64,000 bases of DNA from Branchiostoma belcheri (taxonomy: Eukaryota; Chordata; Leptocardii; Amphioxiformes; Branchiostomatidae). The stretch's first letter is position 1. Each line of letters opens with the position of its first letter. Under the pieces are notes generated by a model. The model was not told the origin of the DNA, did not search any database, and saw only the letters and a program-made list of their open reading frames with translations. Location of the stretch: NCBI RefSeq assembly GCF_001625305.1, contig NW_017804242.1, forward strand, positions 625,223-689,222, read 5' to 3'. This document shows, piece by piece, positions 23,164 through 34,400 of the stretch. A program made the translations under genes and the position numbers.

Positions 23164-26100
23164 TTATGACAATAAACATGAATACAGTTTATTGTGTGAA
23201 GTACCTGTCACCTGACAGAAGAAGGGTCGTTCCTTTTCGCATGAGGCGTCCCACCAAATGGCTCTATTTTTGCTCATGTGGTAATAAGATAGGACGCAAT
23301 TTCGCTGATGGTTTACACCAGGTCGTCCAGGATCCCACAAGCTGTACTCGCCAAGTGCAGAGCCATCCACCCACTCAAACTTTCCTTCCTCGCGCTGGTC
23401 GTGAAGCCCGATCCAGTAAAAGTGAAGGGTTTTGCCCGGACTCTTGGAGAGTGCATATAGGTAGGTGTTGGTCTCGTCGTCTCGGGGCATGGCCAGGGTG
23501 CCGCCGTCCTTGCGGCAGATCTCGTCCGCTCTGCTGAAGGTCTTTGGTGTGCTGAAGAACTTGTAGCAGGTTCCACGGCCCAACTTGGTATAACCTTCGG
23601 GACAGGGCACTAACAGAAATAAAACGTGTGTTTTAAATAAACGTGTGTTTTAAATAAACTAAACTAAAATAAGTTATATTTAAGTAATGAAAAAACAGAA
23701 GGTACATGTAGATTTCTGCTAGATTTGTCTCAAATGCATTAGTGAGTGGCTAAACCATGAAGCTGGCTCGTTACGCCGCGAAGGGCTGTTATACCGGCTA
23801 TACAGATACAGGAGCTGGTGTGCTATGCCGAAGGGTTGTTATACCGGCTATACAGATACACAAACCAAGCATGACGTGATGTGTCACCTCGGACGCGTCC
23901 AGCTGTTTGTGGATGTCCCGGTGGTCCAGCAGGGCAGACGGAGCGTCCCGGCAGACCGGGCGGCCCTGCAGGGCCCATCGGCCCGTCTTTTCCAGGTGGC
24001 CCGATAGACACGGGGCCGGCTGGCCCCACTGGCCCCATTTCTCCAGGAGGGCCAGGAGGCCCGACAGACACAGGACCAGCCGGCCCCATGGTGCCCTTTG
24101 CTCCTGGAGGGCCTGGGGGGCCCACAGACCCAGGTCCAGTCGGCCCCACTGGCCCCATTTTTCCTGGCGGGCCAGCTGGCCCCACGGGCCCCTTTTCTCC
24201 CAAAGGGCCAGCTGGCCCCATGGGCCCCTTTGCTCCTCGAGGGCCAGCGGGCCCCACAGACCCAGGTCCAGTCGGCCCTACTGGTCCCATTTTCCCTGCA
24301 GGTCCGGGCGGTCCCATGGCTCCCTTTTCTCCCGGGGGTCCAGGAGAACCTGACATAAAAAGAATGGTTTAGTTTTCGTGAATTCTGGATCCGCGGACTT
24401 TGTGGCACCCAGACCAACTTGCAAACAATTAACAAGACTGGAACGACAGCAGAAACTGAGATGCAGAATCAATCTCGGGACACAGTACACTGACTACACC
24501 TCAGCCCTATGCACAATGAACCTCAACTCCTTAGCAGAACGGTTTCAAATAATTTCACAATAAAAAGACAAGTTTGCCTGATTATTTCAATGAATATAAT
24601 ATCAAAGTACACCTCATAGGAATAAAGGATGCTGTGAACCAATGCAAACAATATCAATTGGATCAGCATACAGAATGATAAGCTCTTATATGGTAGTAAA
24701 TTGTTTACAAATGACATTAACTGCACTTTACTTACGATTCAGCTCAGCAAGTCGCAGTTCAGTCTTCCTGTTCAGTTGGGCAACCTCCTCAGCTAGCCTG
24801 GCTGTCTCCTTGGAGTACACCGTGGTTTTAACTTTCAAAAAGGACAGGTTGCACTAAATGTATAAGCACATGCGATAGCTCACACCATTTAGCAAAAAAA
24901 AAAAACAGACCCAAACAAACCATTTTCCATTAGTGATAGACATGGCGGATTGCTTTGCTTCTACATACGTATATATCTATAATACCAATAATAGATATAT
25001 CCTATTCTGACTCTCTATATCGTGTTGGAGATAACTTAAATTAGTATGAAAATGCATCCTTCCATTCCTTTTTCGATAAGGTACCAGACCTGCAAAATAT
25101 GGCAGCAGTATAGCATTGGCCACGACGAACACAACGCTGGTGTATTGCCACAGCTTCTTGCAGAGACCCCAGCATTTCGTCCCCCTGCTGTTAGCTTCTG
25201 CAGCGTAAGTCGCGTCTAAAGGAAGAAACATGATGGAATTGAATACAGAAATCAGGAAGGCTATTATTGTAATTCCGCACAAGGTACAGTCCTTGCTGAA
25301 ATGAACCACAGTCAGGAACTTCCTCTCCCCTCCTCGAGTTGACATTACCAGCAGAGACACCATACAGAAACATCTACTGGCTACCCTCAGAACAAGATCA
25401 AACCGATTTCAGAACAGTCCGATTTTCAATATGACCTATCTGTCAAACAAGCAGTACCAGTGGTAGCAAAACCTACGCATGGAACGTTAAGAATTGTACA
25501 ATCATCCATTTAAGAATCACTTCCATTTAATTGTGTTTAATGTATTTTAAAGTGTACCTTTTAAGTGTACTTTTTAAATTATCATATGTATAGAAACAAG
25601 CAATTCAGCCTATGGCTGCTATGATAAATAAACCTTTCATTCAACCTTTCATTCATTCAGGTACTTTTAGCGTCTTACCTGCTCTGGAGGCGTACAGAGG
25701 ATTCGGTATGTTTGCAGCGGCGTCCGCACGTGACCTCCAATCAGTCGGTGGTGGCTGCGTGGGCGTGCCACCTAAACAAAAATTACGATAAAACTGCATA
25801 AATTTAGCAGTCTTTTACAAAGATATTCGATGCAGTTTTAGGGCTTCAATGTTCTAGTCACCTATTTACACAGTTTAAACAACACTATCCTACTGTATTC
25901 ATTAAACAAACGTGCGCTTCTGTAACATTGTAACAGGTTGGGGACGTTTACAAATAGAGACATGAACAAAAATGATTACATCGAGCTTAGGTTGATAATG
26001 ATTTAGTATATACCAAGGCAACGTGAAAACCGGAATGCTAAGAATAAAAGCACTTAAAATCTGGGAAACCTTTAAACTGCGATTGTTTTGTTCCCTGGGA

Positions 26101-26818
26101 ACAGCAATAAGGAAGTACTCCCCACTGTGGCTTCTCCGGCAGCTTGAATAGTGAATTGACCCCCCCCCCCATAACCACATAAAACTCATAAACATCCTAG
26201 ACTGTCTGCCCCAGAAACAGATTAGCATAATACTGGTCACTGTTTTTTAAACGAAAACACAAAACTGAAGAAAAAAGCGTCTAACAATTCAACCCATTTT
26301 AGGGAGAGAAAATTGCTGTTAAGATACTATGGGTCCGGAGATTAGAATTGTTTTAAGAAATGACCCAAATTTAAAAGATTCTTAACTGACTGGATACAAG
26401 TACAGGGACTTTCGTATGGTCTGTTACAACTAAGATCCAACTAAACTAAATACATGTATGAATCAAGTCATCCTACGTACAGAAAATACGTATGCGGCAA
26501 AATACGTACAGTATATATGTCAGCGGCAACATTAGAGGCTTACATGTAAGTATTCTCTAACGTGCACTCTCTCGTATCTAAATATTCTTTAATGTATTTC
26601 CCTATTTAGCACACTTGGATATGGATTATCTCCTCTTAAAATGTACTTGAATTTATTTAAGGGATTTAATGTACTTAACAAGCGGAAAAAAGTGAACAGC
26701 AATAACCAATAAGCGCTTATCATTGCATAGTGAACAATCCATTACAATGACGAAAAAAAAACGTACCTCCAGTAGTACCAGTCTGTGCCTGTTGCTGCCC
26801 TCCGGCCGAGCTCGACAT
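23164..26818 (-). CDS. Type II membrane collagen/C-type lectin receptor, copy 2
   Basis: Six exons join in phase to 424 aa: 26818-26767, 25771-25679, 25215-25090, 24831-24736, 24349-23888 and 23609-23164. Phase 1 GT-AG junctions match copy 1. Residues 1-72 are cytoplasmic and contain CKK before the span (73-90, with [14 protein letters not shown]). There is one 32-residue coiled-coil exon (91-122) where copy 1 has two of 25. The collagen stalk is 154 residues, 38 more than copy 1, with the same RSVCP cysteine. The long-form CTLD (277-424) has WIGL, EWVDGS and W-W-D. GRP again stands in place of EPN/QPD. The two genes are head-to-tail and share 5' and 3' flanks, so they arose by tandem duplication. 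Stalk length and neck number have since changed. Likely a surface recognition or scavenger receptor; the ligand is unknown. Confidence 0.87.
23776..23861. repeat. Two adjacent copies of a short dispersed repeat
   Basis: CGAAGGGCTGTTATACCGGC followed by TATACAGATACA at 23778-23809 repeats at 23829-23860. The same unit with a (TA)n expansion is at about 1045-1150. It lies in the intron between the collagen and CTLD exons of gene 2. Confidence 0.8.
25480..25660 (+). repeat. LINE 3' tail in lectin gene 2 intron
   Basis: AT-rich sequence ends GATAAATAAACCTTTCATTC followed by AACCTTTCATTCATTC, an (ATTC)n-tailed LINE end antisense to the gene. It has no counterpart in the matching intron of copy 1, so it was inserted after the duplication. 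Confidence 0.6.
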
Positions 26819-26839
26819 GATTTGATCAGTTTTAGGATT

Positions 26840-26945
26840 CTGGACAGCAAAACGCGTCCTAAACCAGACAAAACGCGTCCTACACAAGACAAAATGCGCC
26901 CTTCACCAGACAAAAACACGTCCTACTCCAGACAAGACTTGTCCA
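26840..26945. repeat. Promoter-proximal minisatellite, lectin gene 2
   Basis: Direct repeats of ACCAGACAAAACGCGTCCTA type, directly upstream of the start codon, as in copy 1. Confidence 0.8.
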
Positions 26946-26999
26946 GATTTAAGCCTGCCTCAACACCCAAACCAATCTGTACCTTTGATCAGCGCAACC

Positions 27000-27950
27000 A
27001 ACATAAAACATAATACCAAAGGTTATCAAAAAAAGCCACTCTTTCAAAAGTCGAGACAAATTATATGAAATTTTATTACTTCTATGATTTAATATTGAAT
27101 CAAGCTTTATAATGAATATGATCATTTCTGACTGATCTTTTGCTCAAACGTTGCGAAATATATTGTGTACATTAATGTATGCGAATGCTGGAGAAAAACA
27201 TTGTACGACGTTATGAATCTAAATAGAATTCCACGATCTCATACCTTTGCTTTCTCGTACACAGTAAGTGTTATCTTCGCCTATAATGTAATTAAACTCA
27301 TTTATAGGATGGGATTTATTCAAAACCTTTTAGCATGCAAAAACCTTTATCATCAAATTGTGAAAGTCTGGGGTATATAAAATATGATAAAAATGCTATC
27401 ATATGCATGATATCTGATATTGCCATAACGTAAACATGAATTAAAAAAAACATTTGAATAAGAAACTAGACCTTAAATAAAGGGTAGATAGTGTGTATTG
27501 TTGGTACGAATTTGTTCAGCCACATGAGTTGAGTGTATATATTACCACATCTTAACCTATTATGTTTAAGTTGCGGATTCCAAAAAAGGCATTATACATG
27601 TAATTGCAAACCAAAATATAACTTAAAATTGGTCCCTTGTTTATGTAACGAGATGCACACACAAAATATACAACATATCATACGCAAAAAACAGTTACTC
27701 ATTGACAAGCAAATAAATATGAATTTTGATTTTCGTAAATCATATCCAGTTGCTTGAGTAGCTGTTTTGGGGCATATCTTATTACCTGGATGTCTAATAA
27801 CCTTCACCGATGATACATATTATAGTTCAGGAGTCTGTATAAAGTTAACATCTTTCTAATAAAAGAGTTTTCTCTTCCTTCAGTAAAAACAAAGGCAATT
27901 ACACAGGGGCAGTCTATTTATCTGCTATACTGATCTACGGCCATGTGTAC
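27000..27950. other. Flank between lectin gene 2 and the kinase gene
   Basis: 27000-27370 is the duplicated lectin 5' flank. 27371-27950 is AT-rich with no recognised gene. I could not identify a convincing polyadenylation signal for the kinase gene. Confidence 0.5.
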
Positions 27951-27952
27951 AT

Positions 27953-29459
27953 TTAGATAACTCCCCACTCCTTGATCTCCTGAAGAATCCGCAGCAGGTC
28001 TTGATCTGCAGGAAGGACAGTGAAATGGATAAAACATTCGATCACCCCGTACAGACAGTCGGCTTCGAAGTCTGCCTTCAGCTGTTCCAGTGTGTAGCTC
28101 TGTGAGCCCGAGGATTCTACATGTGTAATTGGAACACAAGGCTTTATTGTTTATTGAAAACCAAAACCCATCACAATTGTGTGAGGTTTGTACAAAGGCT
28201 GGGCATTGATACTTCTTTTTTCTTTTAATGAGATGAAAATCATTACAACTGTAGAAACAAAAAAAAACAACAGAAAATGTGTATAGTAGCGAAGTGCGGG
28301 TTCTCACCGTTTGGACCCAGGGTCTCCATCAGTTTGTGGTGATAGTGAGCCAGGATGGCGTCCCTGTGGTCGTGGAAGACGTCCCAACTCGCGTTACAAA
28401 GAAACAGGAAAGTCAGGTCGTACGTTGGTGGCAGGTACCTGGGCGTCTGCCAGTCCACCAGCCGCACGTCGGTAGGCACATCTTCAGCGTACTGTGTTCG
28501 AAACAAAAACCACGGCAATAATCAATTATCTTGTAAAAAAATTTAAGAAAATTAACAATATGCAACACAAAAATTGTTATGTCCCCCATAATGTTTAGGA
28601 AAAACGCATAAAGTCTTACCTTAAACATGATGTTGTTGTTCCAACATTCGGCGTGGCTAAGCACCTTAAGCCTCGGCCTTGGATCCGCCTCCATCGGATT
28701 CAGAGTGCCTAACTTCTCCAGACGAGCTACAAGGTCTGCCTGGTCGGGGAAAGCTGTGGCGAATTCCGTGACGGCTTGCTGATACACGTAACTTGTAACA
28801 TCCCTCCACGCAGCTTTGGCACCTGACAGAGTCGTGATCCAGTCGAACTTCTCGGGAAGAGGCACCCCTGAACGGATCTCCACCCGGTGTGACAGGCCGT
28901 GTACCTGCGCCAGGGCCCCGGCTGCAAGCATCATCTCATCACGGCTTAGCGACTGGCGGTTGACTTTTATGGAGAACCCCTGACTTTTCAGGTTCTCCAT
29001 AACCCTGACGGACACCTTGGAGCTCGGGTCGGTGGCGGCGAAGTAGCATTTCGGAAGGAACAAGTCATCTTCATTCCCTCGCTTAGATTTTTGCTCTTTG
29101 CTTGGGATTGCCACAGATAGGAACTCGGGGATCGCTTCTGAATAAAACTTGACCTCATTCGTCTCTGCTTTGATCTGCAGGTCCTTTGTCCAATGTTCCA
29201 TCACTGTCAGCGGCCGCTTGAAATCTGTCAGCTTGGCGACGAGACTGTATCGCTGACTCGCTCCATTTCTAATGCCCACGGCATCAAAAGCGATGATGTC
29301 GCTCAAGAATCCCTCGAATTGGCTGATGGATCCCTTGACATGGACGTCCGTGATGGAGACGCCCGGGAGGTCCTTCTGCAGTACCTCTTGCACCCAGGAG
29401 GGGGCGATATCTTCTGCAGACTGCGGAATGGCGATCTCGGATGCTGTTGCCATCTTCAC
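27953..29459 (-). CDS. EcKinase-like (CHK/ecdysteroid kinase-like) small-molecule kinase
   Basis: Three exons, 29459-28620, 28491-28308 and 28116-27953, join in phase to 395 aa, normal for the EcKinase family. The junctions are AAG|gtaaga, cag|TACGC and G|gtgag, tag|AATCC. The Brenner-type catalytic loop is H269-A-E271 ... N276 in SHAECWNNNIMFK; family members usually have HGD, so Asp is replaced by Glu. The metal-binding motif follows as LVDWQ (D293). The N-terminal lobe contains YSLVAKLTDF, a likely nucleotide-binding strand with its Lys. The fold is that of aminoglycoside/choline kinases. Insect members phosphorylate ecdysteroids or xenobiotic conjugates; the substrate here is unknown. Start: MKMATAS has two possible ATGs, and the second (29453) has the better context (AAGATGG). 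Cytosolic: no signal peptide or membrane span. Confidence 0.9.
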
Positions 29460-30879
29460 GAGTATTTCCCTAGAAAATAGAAAGTATTTCCCTTAGAAGA
29501 AACAATGTTTACGAAATACTCTGAGTTTGCAGAATGTATGGACTGACCTTTGGACTATATTTCTATCATTGATCTATCAGAGAGTGAGACAGAGCGTGAG
29601 TTGGTTGCCCAGTTGCGCCGCGGCCGCTTCTGTCCGAACTAAAGGTAAAATTAAGTCGCTTGAACCAGTCTAACAAACTGAATACAAAACTCAATTTCAA
29701 TAAATCTTGATTTTTCCTTAAACGTTTCCCAGATTTAAAAAAATTTGCTTTTATTCTCACATTTTGCTTCGCGCAACCTATTGCTAACCCGGTGCGCTAC
29801 CAAAAAAGGACCCCACATTTCCTTTTTAAAGGCTCCTGGCCCATGGAATATCTTTCAGTAAGAGGAAGCAACATTTTTAGATATAGATGAACTGTTTCTC
29901 GGAAATGTATAGATATACATTTCATTCTAACAACATTAATCCAAATGTAGAAGTCTATAGTAACTATTATTATGGCTTTACCAAACTATGTGTGGTGAAG
30001 CATATTGTGTTCTCTAATGTTTCTTCTTCTCCTCCTCCTTCTTCTCCTGCCATTTCTTTAAATGGATTCAACTCTGCCATTTTTGGGCCAAATAACATGA
30101 AATTTGGCATGAAGGTAAATACCACAAGTATTTTTTTCTTCATTTTTTTGGATACAGAATTTTAGAATTGTTTTATTTGTTTTTTGTTTTTTTTGTTGCC
30201 ATTTTTTTTTACAAAATCTGTACCTTTGGGGTTATGTTGTGCTTTTGTATGGTATGTTAATTTTTGTATGTTAATAGGTATGCTTTATATATCTACAACA
30301 ATGCATTATAATTTTGGCATATTCTCTGTTTAATTTGATAATTTGGGACTGTTTTTAGCTCACAATTCATACCATATTGACAGTATGAACTGCATTCAAG
30401 TGTTTTGGTAGATATGTCAAACTTTCCTGCTCCAGTATTGGAATGCGGGGCATAAACGCGTTTTTTATCTCGAAAATCAACAGTTTGCATTATGCAAATG
30501 AAAAAATCCTAACCAATAATGTAGGGAATAGCTATCCAACTGTTGTATTCTAAGTTATATGTTACTTCATATTATAGTTATATCAATGTAAAGCATTGTT
30601 TTCCCCTGCCTTTCTCCTTCTTTCCCTACCATGTCGTAAAATGGATTCAATTTTGGGGCCAAACGACCTTACATTTACAGAAGGCGTTGATAGATTCCAT
30701 TGCTGCATGGAGGTATAGACTGTTGGAAAACTTGACACTTTGGACAGTGGTGATATAAGAACAATCCATTTGTGCGGGAGGGGGACAGGTCCATTTTTGG
30801 AACGGGGGACATGTGGTGAAGCCATCTGCTGCATTTGCACCAAAGAAATGTCGGCCTTTCAGCTTTCTTTTTTTTTTTG
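29460..30879. other. Upstream region of the kinase gene, no further gene
   Basis: Contains the presumed promoter, with no recognisable TATA or initiator. Two related pyrimidine-rich patches (about 30008-30115 and 30600-30670) share AAATGGATTCAA and TTTGGGGCCAAA-like blocks and look like a diverged repeat. Confidence 0.4.
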
Positions 30880-30946
30880 GCGTCGCCATCACAGACGTCC
30901 ATGTCAAGGGATCCATCAGCCAATTAGAGGGATTCTTGAGCGACAT
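30880..30946 (+). pseudogene. 67-bp fragment of EcKinase exon 1, inverted
   Basis: The plus strand here reads ITDVHVKGSISQLEGFLSDI. This is nearly identical in protein and DNA (about three differences in the first 62 bases) to the piece of the kinase gene at 29296-29362 on the minus strand. It has no start, stop context or neighbouring exon. It follows an 11-T run at 30868-30878. Confidence 0.9.
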
Positions 30947-31149
30947 TAATGTTTCTGAAAAAGGTGAAAAACATCTTAATTTGATTGAACATGAGTGACA
31001 GTGAACACTTCAGCCTACACGTGAGGTCACATATAATTACTTCTGCCTCAGATGTCTAACCTGTTTTGTTAGTTATGAGGAGGCACTGCCGGAGGACACT
31101 TTTCGCTTGTTTTAAAGGCGAACGTTCCAACACAAACATGGGGTCCAAA

Positions 31150-31420
31150 CATCGTCTTACCTTGTTCTACTTCTCACCACCATCATGTGTAGCGAGAAGC
31201 AGAACTCCAGTCAGAAGCTCTGAGGAAGGTGTCTGGTAGACACCGAAATGTAGGCAAGACAAGATTGGTAGTGTAAAAGAAAACCCCTATATCCTATACT
31301 CTGCCAACCCGTTGAAACTATTTTCGGAAATCGGTCATACGTGTACACCTTTCGAATGCCATGTTCCCCGTGCGTTCGTTCGTCAACCTGCTCGGCGTAC
31401 CAATTTTTCAATCGTTATCT
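31150..31420 (+). mobile_element. Penelope-like element terminal region with hammerhead-like core
   Basis: CTGAGGA (31220-31226) is followed by a perfect 6-bp stem (GGTGTC 31228-31233 / GACACC 31239-31244, loop TGGTA) and then GAAA (31245-31248). This is the conserved order of a hammerhead ribozyme core. Penelope-like elements carry hammerhead motifs in their terminal repeats. I could not define the two remaining stems by eye, so activity is not claimed. Downstream sequence (CTCTGCCAACCCGTTGAAAC) also resembles such termini. Confidence 0.45.
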
Positions 31421-34400
31421 GTTTTGGCTTAAAAGCTAACGACACATACGCCGACCTTGTAGTTATTTACATGAAGGTTTAGACATACCTTGTTTTCCTT
31501 ATCACATGCAGACAGCTATGCTAATCTCCGCAAAAACCCTACTTTGGACCCCGCCGCACTGGGTGTATACCCTCCGGCCCCCCTTTCTGAACAATGTTTT
31601 TGTAGCTTAATTCGAGCGTAACATTCTGTAGTCGGAAACCAGAAAAAACATTAAAGTGAGAGAAAGAAAGCCTGTGTTACTAAGCGTTCGAAATTGTTCT
31701 AGTCTTTTCGAACAGTCAACAGTATGGCAGTCCATGCTTGCTAGTATGAAAATAAATTTGTGCAACGAGTTGAATGACTGTCTATTTAGCGTGACAAACG
31801 TTCCTCAGAGATTTGGAGTGTGTAGTAGGCATTTCTCGGTCTCGTAAAAGACCAGTGAGGGTACATCTTCTACACCTAGTGCTTAATGACTGCTTTTACG
31901 TTTAGAGCGTCTAACTTCTAGTGCAAGTCTATGGATTATGTACAGCGAATATGTTATATTCCCACCTGTGAGGCACAAATCGGGTGGCGATGTTAGAGAT
32001 AGTCCAGTGATGACCCTCTCTGACAGAATCACTTCTCCACAAAATGAAGTCGAATCACTTGTCTGCCTACAGCTATGCACCCTTCTGTCACGGTAGTGTC
32101 GCGGGGAATGCTGAAGTACAACAACATACCTTTGTTCTGAGTGTTTTGGCTTGACCACATAGTGAAGAGGAATTCGAATATGTGACAGTAGTGTCGTGGG
32201 GAATGCTGAAGTTTGACAACTATACATTTTCTTTTGTTCTGGTTGTTTTGGGTTGACATATATATTATGAGGAAGAATACGTGACGTTGCCCTCTCCACA
32301 GGCACTTATCATACGCACCGGTGCACAATGACCTGAATTTTAACTTTGACCTTTTCAGGTGAATGGGACAAACTAGTCATTAGAGCGTTCAAAGTTAACA
32401 AAGGACCGCTTAGGTAGCGTTTGGGTGATGATGTGTTCAAAAGGATTCAATTACTTAAAAATCTGCATTTCTCCCACACGAAGGAGAGGGAAGCTTTCAG
32501 TAAGTGAGCACTTAAGACATTAGTATAATCCCAACTCATCAGCACGTTGACGGTAACGCCGTTACGTACTACATTGTTCGCCTGCGCGAAACCATGGTTT
32601 CTGTTGGTCATCGCTGAATCAGAGATTTGTCTTCAAGTGACTTTTTCAATTCAAGTGGCATGGTTTGACCTGCTATTGACCTGAAAATACTGCCTCGCTG
32701 GGTGGACTGGCCCACTTTGCCAGGGGGGGGGGGGTGAAATCCTGGTATCATTTCGGTATTTTGGTATAACGTTAGGGGTTCGAAATACACTCTATTTATT
32801 CTACGTAGTACGTGGCGTAGCGGGTGTGTGTTTGAATCCTAACGATCGACACCAACAACATACTGTACATTCTAACGGGGCCATTGAGAATGTTTTCCTG
32901 TTGTGGATGGCGTTTCAGCACCAGGGACAGGTGTGTTTGCCTGTGTGTAAATACTAACGGTTATATTAAGCAAACGTTAAAGTTACGGTCATATTCGTAC
33001 GTTGTTTAATACCCGAAAAACCTCTGCTCGCTGTCGAAAAACGTCGACACCTCATTTTGTTGTATATTGTCAGTCAGGTCTCTCCTCAAACGGGGCCCCG
33101 CACGGGGTTCCGCGGGGTCTTGACGGGGCCCCGTGTTTTACAGAAAAGATATGATCAAATAATATAATTCATGGAAATGAGAATCCTATGTGCATAATCT
33201 GGGGGAATAATATATAATTTTTCAGTCATAAAGATTAACATCATTTGGCGAAGGTATGTGATCGTGCAAGTCTAGTTTTATTTTCTTGTCAAGTCAGAAC
33301 AGAAGTTCTTCAGGGAACAAGGTGTGGGCTTTTCCAGTTTGAAGTTCTGTAAGTATGATACATGTGCTTCTAAACCGCTTCTAATCAGACTGCATTTCCC
33401 TATTGGTGAATGCTTGAATGACTTGTTGAGTCCCTTACAAAACTTTGATGTTTTAATTCCCTCAGGTTGTGAGCTTTTTTTTCATCCACTGGTGTTTGCG
33501 GATTGACATATTTCTTTAAACAAGTCCAACGTGTACATGGTCCAATAGCCTCAATTGCACTAAATTGAGCTTAATGTACAGGCTAAGAGCATGGGGGAGG
33601 GAGGTTAGGTCAGTGTGATTACATAGAAATCATAAGATCTTTCAAGTTGTTGGAGACCTGACTAAGGGGCTTTTTGGAACCTTTTACTCTGTGGATTGTT
33701 CCATATCATCAACATTAATGTTCACAATTCCATATGTAGTAGTTAGAGTATTTCCCTATCTGTCGGTAGGAGCCAAGAAGACTTCTGAGGACGAGTAGAT
33801 TTTTAGTGAAAGCTGCGGCTTTATTAGTAATCCTGGATGTTACACAAGGTTGGTGTTAATTGGCTTACATTAATCAGCTAACATGTCATGTCATGTCATA
33901 TATCTACATTCCAACAAGAAACACTCAATTTTACTTGATGTTGTTCATTAAACATTCTTTTGCTATCAGTTTATGCTACTATCTTGGTCATACACAGTGT
34001 CGTATAGAATATAGATATAAAGCTATGCATAAACAGTGATAACTTTTCCCGGGAAATATTAGTAAGCCTAAATGACAATTACATGTATGTGTTGATCTCA
34101 AGAACTAGTACATTACATTGTTTTATTTTGGTGAAATTTTTGTTCCCATTCAGGATGGAAAGGTTGGATTCTTCCATAATAATAGGAATGGTGAATTGAT
34201 ATTTGAATGTGATTTGTGATAATGTTGATGGGAATTTTGCAATAACCAAACTTTCCCTTGTACAAAGGTTGCATGTCCATGGGAAATTGAGTTTCAAAAG
34301 TGATCCGTTGAATCTTTTTGTCTGCCTTCAATGTTTTTCATGATCAAGTTCTTAACAACACAGCCGTATGGATCTTACAAGCATTCACTGTCCTTAAACT

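Noticed and set aside
23881..24372. Long plus-strand Gly/Pro-rich frame opposite the collagen exon of lectin gene 2
   Set aside because: Same cause. The minus exon fits the full in-phase gene model.
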